Below, piece after piece: positions 43,223 to 52,560 of a stretch of DNA of 64,000 nucleotides. The stretch lies in the NCBI GenBank assembly GCA_963722495.1, contig CAVRND010000011.1, positions 186,001-250,000 of the forward strand, read 5' to 3'. Position 1 is the stretch's first letter, and every line of letters begins with the position of its first letter. The notes beneath the pieces were generated by a model. The model was not told the DNA's origin. It made no database searches and saw only the letters and a list, made by a program, of their open reading frames with translations. The position numbers and the translations under genes were made by a program. Source of the stretch: Hyphomicrobium_A sp963722495. GTDB taxonomy: Bacteria > Pseudomonadota > Alphaproteobacteria > Rhizobiales > Hyphomicrobiaceae.

Positions 43223-43639
43223 TCAGCTGCCGGCCGCCGCCTCGATCCGCTCCATGTCGTCGTCGGAAAAGCCGAAGTGGTGGCCGACCTCGTGCACCAG
43301 CACGTGGGTGATGAGGTCGCCCAGCGTCTCGCCGGATTCCGCCCATTCGTCCAGCAGGGGCCGGCGGTAGAGGAACACCATGTCCGGCTGCTGCGGCAGG
43401 TCGGAGAAGCTTTTCTTGTCGAGGCTGACGCCGTGGTAGAGGCCGAGCAGGTCGAGCGGATCCTCGATGCCGAGGGTGTCGAGCACCTCGTCGGTGGGGT
43501 ATTCCTCGATGCGGATCAGGAGATCGCCGGCGCGGGCGCGAAACGCATCCGGCAGGCGCGCCCAGGCGGCCTCCGCCATGTCCTCGAATTCGGCGAGCTC
43601 GGGCGCAGTGGCGCGTTGCCAGTCGGTGATGTTGGTCAT
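43223..43639 (-). CDS. Metallopeptidase family protein (zincin-like, DUF1025 type)
   Basis: A 138-residue cytoplasmic protein of the small zincin-like family. IRIEEYPTDEVLDTLGIEDP, LLGLYHGVSL, MVFLYRRPLLDEWAE and the zinc site THVLVHEVGHHFGFSDDDME (HEVGHHFGFSD) are diagnostic. The family is widespread in actinobacteria and alphaproteobacteria, and its substrate is unknown. The start ATG overlaps the stop of the methyltransferase gene (ATGA), so the two are translationally coupled. Confidence 0.88.
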   Translation of the reverse strand: MTNITDWQRATAPELAEFEDMAEAAWARLPDAFRARAGDLLIRIEEYPTDEVLDTLGIEDPLDLLGLYHGVSLDKKSFSDLPQQPDMVFLYRRPLLDEWAESGETLGDLITHVLVHEVGHHFGFSDDDMERIEAAAGS

Positions 43640-44437
43640 TGTTTACCCGGTTTGCGCGCGACGATGATCGCTTCCTGCAGAGTGAATACACGTTCGCCGG
43701 CTTCTATGCGCGGTCGCAGGAAGGCGCGCAGAAGATCGTTGTCGAGCAGATGGTCGAGGCGCTCGATGGTCTCGGCGCTGCAACGCATGCGCTCGGTCCA
43801 CGGTTTGAAGGCGATGTCCTGATCGAGGCGCTCGTGGCGCAGATCGACGAAGCCGGAGTCGCCCAGCAGGCCCAGCCAATCGTCGAGGCCCAAGGCGCGC
43901 GCGTGGCTCGGGTCGCGCAGCTCCTCGAAGGTATTGTAGAGCGTGTCGGCATCGCGGATTTCGGCCGGCGTAGCTTCGGGCATCCGCACCGCATCGGGGC
44001 CGACGTTGTCGACCAGTGCGAACGTGCCGCCCGGTTTGAGGACGCGCCAGGCCGCCGTCGACGAACGCGGCCGGGTCGGGGAAGTGGTGCGCGGCAAGCC
44101 GGCAGGTGACGAGATCGAAGCTCGCATCGGGGAACGTAAGCGCGCCCGCCTCGGCATGCGCCGTCTCGACGTTGGTCAGCCGGCGCGCAGTCGCGAGCTT
44201 GGCCGCCTGCGCGAGCATTTCGTCGGTGATGTCGGAGGCGACGACGCGCGCCACCAGCGGAGCGAAGGCGAGAGCCGTGTGGCCGGCGCCGGTCGCCACG
44301 TCGAGCACGCGCCAATCGGGCTGCGGCGAGACCATAGCAACGAGGCGCGCCAGGCTCGGCCCGCTGGCGTGCACGGCGGAGGCGGCATAGTCGGCTGCGG
44401 CCACGCCGAACTGTTTCTGGACCAGCGAATTGCTCAT
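43636..44437 (-). CDS. Class I SAM-dependent methyltransferase, apparent frameshift
   Basis: About 266 residues after one join. The SAM motif is WRVLDVATGAGHTALAFAPL, followed by VVASDITDEMLAQAAKLA and SFDLVTCRLAAHHFPD. The frame breaks near 44053 and resumes as RVLKPGGTFALVDNVGPDAV, the post-IV motif, then a helical C-terminal region (HARALGLDDWLGLLGDSGFV). It resembles UbiE/YcgJ-type enzymes, but the substrate is unknown. The ATG at 44437 overlaps the LysR stop and the end overlaps the metallopeptidase start, making a tight three-gene operon. Confidence 0.85.
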
Positions 44438-45351
44438 GAGCGCTCCAGCACTTTCTGCTCCGCCGCGGCTGCGGCCGACTGGCGGCGCTCGCCGTAGCGG
44501 GATGCGAACTCCTGCCGTACGAACGAAGCGAATTCCTCCGCCACCGCCGAGCTGCCGACGCGCCGGAGATGCATGTTGATGCAGAAGGGCGGCAGGGGCG
44601 GCAGCCCGTCCTCGGCCTCGAGAACCGACAGGCCTTCGGGCACGGCGGATAGAAGCATGGGCGCGATGGCGATGTCGGCGTAAAGCGTCGCCTTCAGCGC
44701 GTCGAGCACGGTGGCTTCGCACATGGGACGCCAGTCGCGTCCCTTGGTTGCCAGCGCGGCGATGGCCGACGCTCGGAACATGCACTTGGGACTGCCGAAC
44801 GACACGGGCAACGGCTGCTTCAGGTGCGCCTGTCCGCCGCGCGCGCCGACCCAGACAAGCGGATCGCGCAACAGCAGCTCGGCGTCCTCGGGGACGTTGC
44901 GCTCGGTCGAAAGGGCGACATCGAGCTCGCCGCGCTCGAGCGCGGCGAGAAGATCGACCGTGATGCCCGATGTGAGCGTCACGCGCACGCGCGGCCACGC
45001 ACGATCGAAGCGCTTCAGCACCGGCGGGATGTTGGGCTCGACGACGTCATGGGGCACGCCGACGCGAACCTCGCCTTCGTAGTGCGGCTTGCTCATCAGG
45101 CCCCACAGCGCGTCGTTCATCGTCATCATCGTCTGCGCGTGCGACAGCAGCCGCTCGCCCGCCGCGGTCGTGCGCAGCGTGCGATTGGCGCGGTCGAACA
45201 GCTCGACGCCGAACAGCTCCTCGAGGCGCTTGAGCTGCTGGCTGACCGCGGCTTGCGTCAGGTTCAGAAGATGTGCCGCACGCGTGACGCTGCCGGTCTC
45301 GACCACCGCCACGAAGGCACGCAGAAGTCCCACATCGATGTTTCGAGACAT
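44434..45351 (-). CDS. LysR-family transcriptional regulator
   Basis: A 305-residue LysR regulator. The N-terminal winged helix reads VGLLRAFVAVVETGSVTRAA, HLLNLTQAAVSQQLKRLEEL, FGVELFDRANRTLRTTAAGE. An effector-binding domain follows (YEGEVRVGVPHDVVEPNIPP). The ATG at 45351 was chosen because the family begins there. It is first in an operon with the methyltransferase and metallopeptidase genes and diverges from the DUF1127 gene across a 129 bp gap that probably holds its operator. Confidence 0.92.
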   Translation of the reverse strand: MSRNIDVGLLRAFVAVVETGSVTRAAHLLNLTQAAVSQQLKRLEELFGVELFDRANRTLRTTAAGERLLSHAQTMMTMNDALWGLMSKPHYEGEVRVGVPHDVVEPNIPPVLKRFDRAWPRVRVTLTSGITVDLLAALERGELDVALSTERNVPEDAELLLRDPLVWVGARGGQAHLKQPLPVSFGSPKCMFRASAIAALATKGRDWRPMCEATVLDALKATLYADIAIAPMLLSAVPEGLSVLEAEDGLPPLPPFCINMHLRRVGSSAVAEEFASFVRQEFASRYGERRQSAAAAAEQKVLERS

Positions 45352-45480
45352 TGCCGACCAACTCCTCGGGCCCGCGGCGATCGCATAACGATCGTTAATG
45401 CGTCGCATAATAAACATTCGATGTTCTTATGGGAAGGCCACACCTACATAGCTCACCGAACGAACCTTCGGAGAGCTGCG

Positions 45481-45721
45481 ATGGCGACCATATGTGAATT
45501 CAAAAGCGGTGTTGAAACCGCTGCGTCCCGCGGCAAAAGCGGCGCCGTTGCTCGCCTTTTCACGTTCCTGGCGCGGGCCAGCGAAGTGTCGCGTCAGCGC
45601 CGCGCCCTGCTGCAGCTCGGCGATATGGCGCTGAAGGACTTCGGCGCTTCACGCGCCGACGCCTGGCAGGAGGGCGGCAGGCCCTGGTGGGACCTGCCGG
45701 ATTGCCACGCCGAAGCGCTAG
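45481..45721 (+). CDS. DUF1127 domain-containing small protein, apparent frameshift at the end
   Basis: A protein of about 79 residues with the DUF1127 pattern: SEVSRQRRALLQLGDMALKD and FGASRADAWQEGGRPWWDLP, an Arg-rich helix followed by D-x-G-x-x-R. DUF1127 proteins are short and common in Hyphomicrobiales; several relatives bind RNA and affect phosphate or stress responses. As given, the frame runs on antisense to leuC for 400 codons. Removing one T near 45702 yields a stop at 45719-45721, giving a normal length. The 3' ends of this gene and leuC overlap by four bases. Confidence 0.75.
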
Positions 45722-47124
45722 CCGCCCCAGCTGCGGATATCGACGAAGTGGCCCTCGATGGCCGCCGCCGCCGCCATGATCGGCGACAGCAAGTGCGTGC
45801 GGCCGAGGCGTCCCTGCCGGCCCTCGAAGTTGCGGTTCGAGGTCGAGGCGCAGCGCTGCTGCGGCTTCAGCTGGTCGGGGTTCATGCCAAGGCACATCGA
45901 GCAGCCCGGCTCGCGCCACTCAAAACCCGCGTCCTTGAAGATCTTGTCGAGGCCTTCGGCTTCCGCCTGCTCTTTGACGAGGCCGGAGCCCGGCACGATC
46001 ATCGCGTAGGCGAGGCGCTCGGAGATCTTCTTGCCGTTGACGAGCTCGGCGACGGCGCGCAGGTCCTCGATGCGGCCGTTGGTGCACGAGCCGATCCACA
46101 CGACGTCGAGCGGCACGTCGGTCATCTTGGTGCCGGGCGTCAGACCCATGTAGTCGAGCGCGCGCTGCATCGAGACGCGCTTGTTCTCGTTCTCGACCTT
46201 GGCCGGATCGGGCACGACACCGGCGATGGAGACGACGTCCTCGGGGCTGGTGCCCCAGGTGACGATCGGCGGCAGCTTGGCGGCGTCGAGCTTGATCTCC
46301 TCGTCGAAGAACGCGCCTTCGTCCGAATGCATCGTCTCCCAGTAGCGCATGGCCATATCCCACGCGCCGGCCTTGGGGGCCTTCGGGCGGCCCTTGATGA
46401 AGTCGTAGGTCTTCTGGTCGGGCGCGATCATGCCGGCGCGGGCGCCGCCCTCGATCGACATATTGCAGATCGTCATGCGGCCTTCCATCGACAGCGCGCG
46501 GATGGCTTCGCCCGCATACTCGATGACGTGGCCGGTGCCGCCGGCGGTGCCGATCTCGCCGATGATGGCGAGGATGATGTCCTTGGCGGTGACGCCCTTG
46601 GGCAGCGCGCCGTCGACGCTGATGCGCATGTTCTTGGCTTTGCGCTGGATCAGCGTCTGCGTGGCGAGCACGTGCTCGACCTCGGACGTGCCGATGCCGT
46701 GCGCTAAGGCCCCGAAGGCGCCGTGCGTCGAGGTATGGCTGTCGCCGCAGACGATGGTCGTGCCCGGCAGCGTGAAGCCCTGCTCGGGCCCGATGACGTG
46801 CACGATGCCCTGGCGCTTATCGAGCTCGTTGAAATACTCGACGCCGAAGTCGCGCGCGTTGGTGGCCAGCGTCTCGACCTGGATGCGGCTGTCGTCGTCG
46901 GCGATGCCCTTGGTGCGGTCGGAGGTCGGCACGTTGTGGTCGACGACGGCGAGCGTCTTCTCCGGCGCGTGCACCTTGCGGCCCGACATGCGCAGGCCTT
47001 CGAAGGCCTGCGGGCTCGTCACCTCGTGCACGAGATGGCGGTCGATGTAGAGCAGGCATGTGCCGTCGTCCTGGCGCTCGACCACGTGATCGTCGAAGAT
47101 CTTGTCGTAGAGTGTCTTGGCCAT
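45718..47124 (-). CDS. leuC: 3-isopropylmalate dehydratase large subunit
   Basis: A 468-residue aconitase-family enzyme. MAKTLYDKIFDDHVV opens the protein; GDSHTSTHGAFGALAHGIGT carries active-site residues, and the 4Fe-4S cysteines occur in VWIGSCTNGRIEDLR and REPGCSMCLGMNPD. It isomerises 2-isopropylmalate to 3-isopropylmalate with LeuD in leucine synthesis. The ATG at 47124 is chosen from the family start. leuD is not in the window, and leuB is 15 kb away at 62510, so the leucine genes are scattered, as in other alphaproteobacteria. Confidence 0.95.
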   Translation of the reverse strand: MAKTLYDKIFDDHVVERQDDGTCLLYIDRHLVHEVTSPQAFEGLRMSGRKVHAPEKTLAVVDHNVPTSDRTKGIADDDSRIQVETLATNARDFGVEYFNELDKRQGIVHVIGPEQGFTLPGTTIVCGDSHTSTHGAFGALAHGIGTSEVEHVLATQTLIQRKAKNMRISVDGALPKGVTAKDIILAIIGEIGTAGGTGHVIEYAGEAIRALSMEGRMTICNMSIEGGARAGMIAPDQKTYDFIKGRPKAPKAGAWDMAMRYWETMHSDEGAFFDEEIKLDAAKLPPIVTWGTSPEDVVSIAGVVPDPAKVENENKRVSMQRALDYMGLTPGTKMTDVPLDVVWIGSCTNGRIEDLRAVAELVNGKKISERLAYAMIVPGSGLVKEQAEAEGLDKIFKDAGFEWREPGCSMCLGMNPDQLKPQQRCASTSNRNFEGRQGRLGRTHLLSPIMAAAAAIEGHFVDIRSWGG

Positions 47125-47336
47125 GCCGTGTCTCGTCTCGATTGGGCTGCGAAAGCAGCCGGCGCCGCGCGGAAATCCACCCCACGCGCCTCGGGCCGGC
47201 CCGGGTGCGAAGGTGGAAACGGGTGCTTCTAAGCCGCCGATGCTCAAGAAAGCGTGCCCGTTAGATAGCGTCTCGCCGCTCCGGCCGCAATTCCCGGTGA
47301 TCTGCGGCGTTTCGAGATCGCTGCCGGGGCGCTAGA

Positions 47337-48227
47337 TCAGAACTTCCACTGGCGGGCCTGGGCGACGAGAAAGTCGCGCAGCACCTGCACCTTTTTGGAG
47401 GACTTGAGCTCCTCCGGGTAGACGAAAAGGATCGGAAGCGTCGGCGGGTCGATCTCGGTCAGCACCGGCACGAGGTCGGCCTCGTTGTCGGTCATGTAGT
47501 CGGGGATCATGCCGATGCCGATGCCGGCCCGGATGGCGTAGCGCAGTGCCACCACGCTGTTGGCGCGGAAGGCGGGCTCGCGCGGGCCCTTGCCGTTGCG
47601 CCCAGCCGTCTCGATCCAGGTGATGGCGGTCAGGTGCTGCGCCGGCTGCCCGCTATAGGACACGATGGAGTGGCCCTCGAGCTCCTCAAGCGTCTTCGGC
47701 GCTCCGAAGCGGCGCACGTACTGGGTCGATGCGAAGGCGCGCACGCGGCTCGTGAACAGCATGCGGCGGATAAGGTCCGAGTGCGGCGGCTCGCGCGTCC
47801 AGATGGCGACGTCAGCGGCGCGCATGCCGATGTCGACCTGGTCGTCGTTGAGCTGCAGCTCGATGCGGATCTCCGGGTAGAGATCGTGGAACTCGCGCAG
47901 GCGCTGCGTCAGCCAAATGGTGCCGAAGCCGACGGGCGCCGTGATGCGCAGCTCGCCGGACGGCTTCGACGTCGTGTCGGAGAGCAGCGTCTCGGCCGTG
48001 TGCAGCTTGTTGATCACGTCAGAGGTCGTGCGGTGCAGCAGCTCGCCCTGCTCGGTGAGCACGAGACCGCGCGCGTGGCGATGGAACAGCGTCACCTTCA
48101 GGTCGCGCTCGAGGGCTGAAACTTGACGGCTCACGGCCGACTGGCTCATGTGCAGGCTATCGCCGGCATGCGTGAAGCTCCCCGCTTCAGCGGCCGCGTG
48201 AAAGATCCTGAGCTTATCCCAGTCCAT
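47337..48227 (-). CDS. LysR-family transcriptional regulator
   Basis: A 296-residue LysR protein. The DNA-binding domain is MDWDKLRIFHAAAEAGSFTH, AGDSLHMSQSAVSRQVSALE, RDLKVTLFHRHARGLVLTEQ, and the effector domain starts GELRITAPVGFGTIWLTQRL. This form, with its near-invariant DWDKLRIFHAAAEAGSFTHA start, lies near trxB in many Hyphomicrobiales; here trxB is 2 kb upstream. The ATG at 48227 is preferred to one five codons upstream by family alignment. A divergent gene for a secreted beta-propeller protein starts 208 bases away. Confidence 0.92.
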   Translation of the reverse strand: MDWDKLRIFHAAAEAGSFTHAGDSLHMSQSAVSRQVSALERDLKVTLFHRHARGLVLTEQGELLHRTTSDVINKLHTAETLLSDTTSKPSGELRITAPVGFGTIWLTQRLREFHDLYPEIRIELQLNDDQVDIGMRAADVAIWTREPPHSDLIRRMLFTSRVRAFASTQYVRRFGAPKTLEELEGHSIVSYSGQPAQHLTAITWIETAGRNGKGPREPAFRANSVVALRYAIRAGIGIGMIPDYMTDNEADLVPVLTEIDPPTLPILFVYPEELKSSKKVQVLRDFLVAQARQWKF

Positions 48228-48435
48228 ATTCGGACTCCGCATCCCCGCGCAAAATCGACGCCGAGCCAGGAACGATCCGCCCCTGGCGTGCGCGACCCGC
48301 GGGCATGGTTAATCGAACAACTGCGACTTTGTTGCGGTGCAACTTAGTGTGTCGACGGGCCCCTGGGTAGGGTGACCCACGGGCGCAGCCCCATATAGGC
48401 ATCAGCAACAAGACGCCCGGCACGGAGGACCGCGA

Positions 48436-49302
48436 ATGAAGTCTGTCAGTATGGCCGTCGGATTGATGGCGGCGAGCGCCGTTTTCGCCGGGGCGCATGC
48501 CCAGCCGACTGTGCTGTGGGAAACGACAGGATTGAAGACGCCGGAGTCGGCGCTGCCCGTTCCGGCAGAAGGGTTCGCCTACGTCAGCAACGTGGCGGGC
48601 AACCCGACCGACAAGGACGGCAACGGGTTCATTTCCAAGGTGTCGTTGGCCGACGGCAAGATCATCGCGCTCGAATGGGCGAAGGGGATGGACGGGCCGA
48701 AGGGGCTCGCGCTCGCGGGCGGCAAGCTCTATGCGTCCGATATCGATAAGCTGGTCGAGATCGATCCGAAGACCGGCAAGATTCTCGCCAAGTATGACGC
48801 GCCAGGCTCACAGTTCCTCAATGATGTCGCTGCCGATCCGCAGGGCAACGTCTACGTCTCCGATTCCAGCACCAGCACCATCTGGCGTCTCGCCGGCGGC
48901 AAGTTCGAGAAGTGGCTCGAGGATCCGGCGCTGAAGTTCCCTAACGGCCTGCACGTCTCGGGAGACAAGTTGATCATCGCCGCCTGGGGCCCTCCAGGTA
49001 CCTCGGCCCAATCCGCGGCGCCTGGCAACCTCGTCCAGGTCTCGATCCCCGATAAGAAGATCAGCGACCTTGGCGATGGCCGGCCGGTGGGCAATTTGGA
49101 CGGCATCGAGCCGATCGGCGACGATTTTCTCGTCACCGACTGGGTGGCGGGCGCGCTTTACCGCATCGACCGCAACGGCACGCCGACCCTGCTGATAGAC
49201 CTCAAGCAGGGCAGCGCTGACATTGGGTACGTGCCGGAGACGGGTCTGCTGCTGATTCCGATGATGATGGACGACAAGCTCGTCGCCTACAAAGTGCAAT
49301 AG
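48436..49302 (+). CDS. Secreted SMP-30/gluconolactonase-like beta-propeller protein
   Basis: A 288-residue protein with a signal peptide (MAVGLMAASAVFAGAHAQ). Repeated strand-turn units (PAEGFAYVSNVAG, GGKLYASDIDKLVEIDPKTG, DPQGNVYVSDSSTSTIWRLA, FPNGLHVSGDKLIIAAWG) form the blades of a six-bladed propeller. The spacing of VSD, N and D residues suggests the metal site of SMP-30-like lactonases, but the enzymatic residues cannot be verified. It is periplasmic. An 8 bp hairpin (49311-49336) follows the stop, without a T-run. Confidence 0.75.
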   Translation: MKSVSMAVGLMAASAVFAGAHAQPTVLWETTGLKTPESALPVPAEGFAYVSNVAGNPTDKDGNGFISKVSLADGKIIALEWAKGMDGPKGLALAGGKLYASDIDKLVEIDPKTGKILAKYDAPGSQFLNDVAADPQGNVYVSDSSTSTIWRLAGGKFEKWLEDPALKFPNGLHVSGDKLIIAAWGPPGTSAQSAAPGNLVQVSIPDKKISDLGDGRPVGNLDGIEPIGDDFLVTDWVAGALYRIDRNGTPTLLIDLKQGSADIGYVPETGLLLIPMMMDDKLVAYKVQ

Positions 49303-49425
49303 CAGCCGTGCGCGGTCCCGCTCCGGCAGGACCGCGTCTTCTGCGCGTTGCTCACGGGCTGCGAACCGCGCCCGTAAAGAACTTGGTCCCGATCCCGGCG
49401 AAAAAACACGAGCCCGCACAAGATC

Positions 49426-49788
49426 ATGAGCGATTCTCTGCATTGCCCGAAATGCCAGTCCTCCAACGCCTACGAGGACCGCGGCCTCTTTTGCTGCCCG
49501 GACTGCGCGCATGAATGGTCGCGCACGGAAGCCGGCATGAAAAGCGGTGAGGAAGGCGGCGCCGACGAGAGAACCGTTCGCGACGCCAACGGCGCCGTCT
49601 TGCGGGACGGCGATACCGTCACGGTCATCAAGGACCTCAAGATCAAAGGTTCATCGAGCGTCGTGAAGGTGGGAACGAAGGTCAAGAACATCCGCCTGGT
49701 CGACGGCGATCACGACATCGATTGCAAGATTCCGGGGATCGGCTCCATGGGCCTGAAATCCGAATTCGTCAGAAAAGTAGCCGATTGA
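49426..49788 (+). CDS. Zinc ribbon YjdM/PhnA-family protein
   Basis: A 120-residue protein. The N-terminal zinc ribbon has two cysteine pairs (LHCPKCQSSNAYEDRGLFCC and PDCAHEW). The C-terminal SH3-like PhnA domain reads VRDANGAVLRDGDTVTVIKD, LKIKGSSSVVKVGTKVKNIR, LVDGDHDIDCKIPGIGSMGL. In E. coli the homologue is YjdM, once linked to alkylphosphonate use through its old name PhnA, but without shown phosphonatase activity. No phn genes are nearby. It is cytoplasmic. Confidence 0.9.
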   Translation: MSDSLHCPKCQSSNAYEDRGLFCCPDCAHEWSRTEAGMKSGEEGGADERTVRDANGAVLRDGDTVTVIKDLKIKGSSSVVKVGTKVKNIRLVDGDHDIDCKIPGIGSMGLKSEFVRKVAD

Positions 49789-49833
49789 ACCTGCGGTGTG
49801 AGCCGCGGCGATCTCCAGCGATCCCGGCACGGC

Positions 49834-49870
49834 AACAAAAAGCGCGGCCGCGTCGAAACAGGGCCGCGCT
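49834..49870 (-). terminator. Terminator for the small gene at 49890-50150
   Basis: The stem AGCGCGGCC (49841-49849) / GGCCGCGCT (49862-49870) is flanked by AAAAA on the low-coordinate side. Read on the minus strand it is a 9 bp stem followed by a T-run. It may also slow plus-strand transcripts from the zinc-ribbon gene. Confidence 0.75.
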
Positions 49871-49889
49871 CTCGTTTCGTCGGCTGTTG

Positions 49890-50150
49890 CTATTGACCCG
49901 CCGTGGCGTGGCCGTCAGCGTCTTGAGCTTGCGGCTCGAGGACCTTCATCATCGGTCCCACGACGAGATCGCCCGAGGCAGAGTCGGCCTCAGGCTCTGT
50001 GCACTGTCCTGAGTTCTGGTCGAACGTGCCGTTTTTGGCGGCGCATTGCGCGGCAAGATTCTGCGGCGCGGATTCGGGGTCGTTAGCCCGTGCAACGGAA
50101 ATCGAGAGCACCAGGCAGCAGCCCACGCACGCGCATCGCAACAGTCTCAT
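49890..50150 (-). CDS. Small secreted protein of unknown function
   Basis: An 86-residue protein. The ATG at 50150 has GGGGGA six bases upstream and opens a signal peptide (MRLLRCACVGCCLVLSISVA) with cleavage after ARA. The mature part (NDPESAPQNLAAQCAAKNGT, FDQNSGQCTEPEADSASG) contains two cysteines that could pair. I recognise no family. It lies between a terminator and trxB and is probably a single-gene unit, 89 bases downstream of trxB on the same strand. Confidence 0.55.
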   Translation of the reverse strand: MRLLRCACVGCCLVLSISVARANDPESAPQNLAAQCAAKNGTFDQNSGQCTEPEADSASGDLVVGPMMKVLEPQAQDADGHATAGQ

Positions 50151-50239
50151 GAAGTCCCCCATTTCGGATCGAGTGTTCTTGGTAGGGGGAAATAATATCA
50201 ACATTCTGACGATGCTGTGATCGCCGAACGCGCCGCGAA

Positions 50240-51213
50240 TTACTCCGCGGCTTCGCTCTCGGCTTCGATCTCCATGGTCGCGAAGTAGCGCTCGGCTTCG
50301 AGCGCCGCCATGCAGCCCATGGCCGCCGCGGTGACCGCCTGGCGATAGACCTCGTCCTTGACGTCACCTGCTGCGTAGACGCCGGGCACTCGCGGTGGCG
50401 GTCGAGTCCGGACGCGTCTGGATATAGCCGGAATGCGTCAGGTCGAGCTGGCCCTTGAACAGCTGCGTCGCCGGCGCGTGGCCGATGGCGATGAACACGC
50501 CGTCGGCGGCGCGCTCGCTGATGGCGCCGGTATGCGTGTTCTTCAGTCTGATGCCGGTGACCGACTTCGGGTTCTCGGTGCCGAGGATCTCTTCCACGGC
50601 GTGGTCCCAGACCACCTCGATCTTGGGGTTCTTGAAAAGCCGGTCCTGCAGGATCTTCTCGGCGCGGAAGTGGTCGCGCCGATGCACGACGGTGACCTTC
50701 TTTGCGAAATTGGTCAGGAAGATCGCTTCCTCGACCGCGGTGTTGCCGCCGCCGACGACCACGACCTCTTTGCCCTTGTAGAAGAACCCATCGCAGGTGG
50801 CGCATGCAGAGACGCCGTAGCCCTTGAATGTCTCTTCCGAGGGAATGCCGAGCCAACGTGCCTGGGCGCCGGTGCAGATGATCAGCACGTCGCAGGTATA
50901 GGTGTCGCCGGACTCGCCCTTGAGCACGAACGGACGCTTCTTCAGCTCGACCTTCGAGATCTGGTCCATGACGATCTCGGTGCCGACGTGCTCGGCCTGG
51001 GCGCGCATCTGCTCCATGAGCCAGGGCCCCTGGATCACGTCGGCGAAGCCCGGATAGTTCTCGACGTCGGTGGTAATGGTCAGCTGGCCGCCCTGGCTGC
51101 GAGCCCTCGATCAGCAGCGGCTTCAGCATGGCGCGCGCAGCATAGATGGCTGCCGTATATCCGGCCGGTCCCGACCCGAGGATCAGCACCCTGGCATGCC
51201 GCGTGTTGGCCAT
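50240..51213 (-). CDS. trxB: Thioredoxin-disulfide reductase, two apparent frameshifts
   Basis: TrxB of about 323 residues. The FAD-binding start is RVLILGSGPAGYTAAIYAAR. The frame is lost near 51105 (GGG run) and resumes as VIQGPWLMEQMRAQAEHVGT, with the redox CATC in VSACATCDGFFYKG and the NADPH motif VVVGGGNTAVEEAIFL. A second break near 50392 leads to VPGVYAAGDV (the FAD GD motif) and an acidic tail ending at the TAA at 50240. It keeps thioredoxin reduced with NADPH. The enzyme is usually essential or nearly so, and every motif is intact, so the breaks are probably errors. Confidence 0.92.
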
Positions 51214-51439
51214 AGCAACCTCCTGCCCGGCCCGCATATGCGCGGCTCGAGGGCCCATAAGATTGGGCTGCACATAGACCTCTGCAAGGCCCAAGGTCAA
51301 TGTGGACGGGCCATCAGGCTGGGGGCAGACCGGGGCCCGCCGTGGGGCCGTTAAAGCTGGGAATCGGTGCCACATGTTGTCCCGCTTGGGCGTGCTACGG
51401 TACCTTGGGCTGGGGAGCCAAGGGACGGGGAAAAGCCGC

Positions 51440-52537
51440 ATGTCGACGGGGCAGGAGAAGTTGACGACGAGGGTGTTCGGGGCGCTGGACCGCGTGTGGA
51501 CCACCGCGTGCTGGCCGCTGATAGGCCTCCTCAATCTGTTTTTCCGTCCCGATCCACAGACCGGCAACGTCGCCCTGTGGAAGGTGGCGCTGTGGCTCGC
51601 TGCCAATGCGGCCATTCTCTATGCCGCGGTCGTGGGCCTCAACACGCAGCCCCTGTTCTGGACGCTTACGGCCTTCCTCGTCGTGCACATCCTCATCATC
51701 GCCGGCAGCCTGCGCATCATGTACGAGGAAAAGCGCGTAATGGAAGGCTCGTTGGCCGCCGACAAGATGACCTTTTCCGCGCTCGACGCAGTTAATAACG
51801 TGCCCATCCTGGCGTCGTCGACGGCGTTCTACGTTTTTGGATTGGCGGCGCTCATTCAAACCGTCGAGCACACCGGCTTGGCGCAGATCCTGCGGCACCG
51901 CCCGACGCTCAACAGCGAGTACGGCGAGTACCTGGCATGCGTGGTCAACGAAGTGCCGATCGTGACCTCGGTGCTAAACGCTTGGGCCAATCTCGTCGGG
52001 CTGTCCGACAATCTCAGCGCGCAGATCGTCTATCACGGCTGGACCGGCAACGCGGTGCGCCTGATCATCGTCGTCACGCTGTCGATCATCGTTGTCCGCG
52101 CGCTGCTGCTTCGCCTGCAGCAGTGGAGCCACCAGCTATCGATGGCGCATGCGCTGGAGAACGGCACCGTGAGCCCGGACAGCGTGAAGAAGCGCCTCGT
52201 GCGCGTGCCGACCACGCTCAACAGCCAGTTGATGAGGTCGGCGCTGACGCATCCAGACACGGCGGTGCGCCGGCGCGCGTTGGCCGCCATGGCGCGCCTC
52301 GAGGTTCCAAACTTTGCCCGTGAGTTCCTCGAGAAGCTCGGCCAACATATCGAGCGTGATCTTGGCCTCGCGCACATCCGTGAGACGCTTGCATCGATGA
52401 ACGTCACGGCGCGCGAGAGCATGGCGGGCGAACTCAGCACGGTCATCGAGAAGCAGATGCTGTCCATCAAGGATGCCATCGACATGCAGACCAAGCAGCG
52501 GCTGGAAGAGCTACGCTCTATGCTGACGCGCGCCTGA
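51440..52537 (+). CDS. Membrane protein of unknown function with soluble C-terminal helical domain
   Basis: A 365-residue protein starting at ATG 51440. Four hydrophobic segments are visible: VALWKVALWLAANAAILYAA, FWTLTAFLVVHILIIAGSLR, ILASSTAFYVFGLAALIQTV and RLIIVVTLSIIVVRALLLRL. The C-terminal 150 residues are soluble and helical, with a stretch reminiscent of HEAT/ARM repeats (ALTHPDTAVRRRALAAMARL) and a terminal coiled-coil-like region (IEKQMLSIKDAIDMQTKQRL). I do not recognise the family. It is 23 bases upstream of an MHS-family transporter gene, suggesting co-transcription. Confidence 0.7.
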   Translation: MSTGQEKLTTRVFGALDRVWTTACWPLIGLLNLFFRPDPQTGNVALWKVALWLAANAAILYAAVVGLNTQPLFWTLTAFLVVHILIIAGSLRIMYEEKRVMEGSLAADKMTFSALDAVNNVPILASSTAFYVFGLAALIQTVEHTGLAQILRHRPTLNSEYGEYLACVVNEVPIVTSVLNAWANLVGLSDNLSAQIVYHGWTGNAVRLIIVVTLSIIVVRALLLRLQQWSHQLSMAHALENGTVSPDSVKKRLVRVPTTLNSQLMRSALTHPDTAVRRRALAAMARLEVPNFAREFLEKLGQHIERDLGLAHIRETLASMNVTARESMAGELSTVIEKQMLSIKDAIDMQTKQRLEELRSMLTRA

Positions 52538-52560
52538 GCGGCAACGGAGGCGGCGGCGAG

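Noticed and set aside
44824..46707. A 627-codon plus-strand open frame
   Set aside because: It runs antisense to the LysR and leuC genes; only the DUF1127 part (from 45481) has protein-like sequence. Long antisense frames are common in GC-rich genes.
49311..49336. Terminator after the SMP-30-like gene
   Set aside because: An 8 bp stem exists but only a weak TCTTCT follows; too uncertain to list as a terminator.
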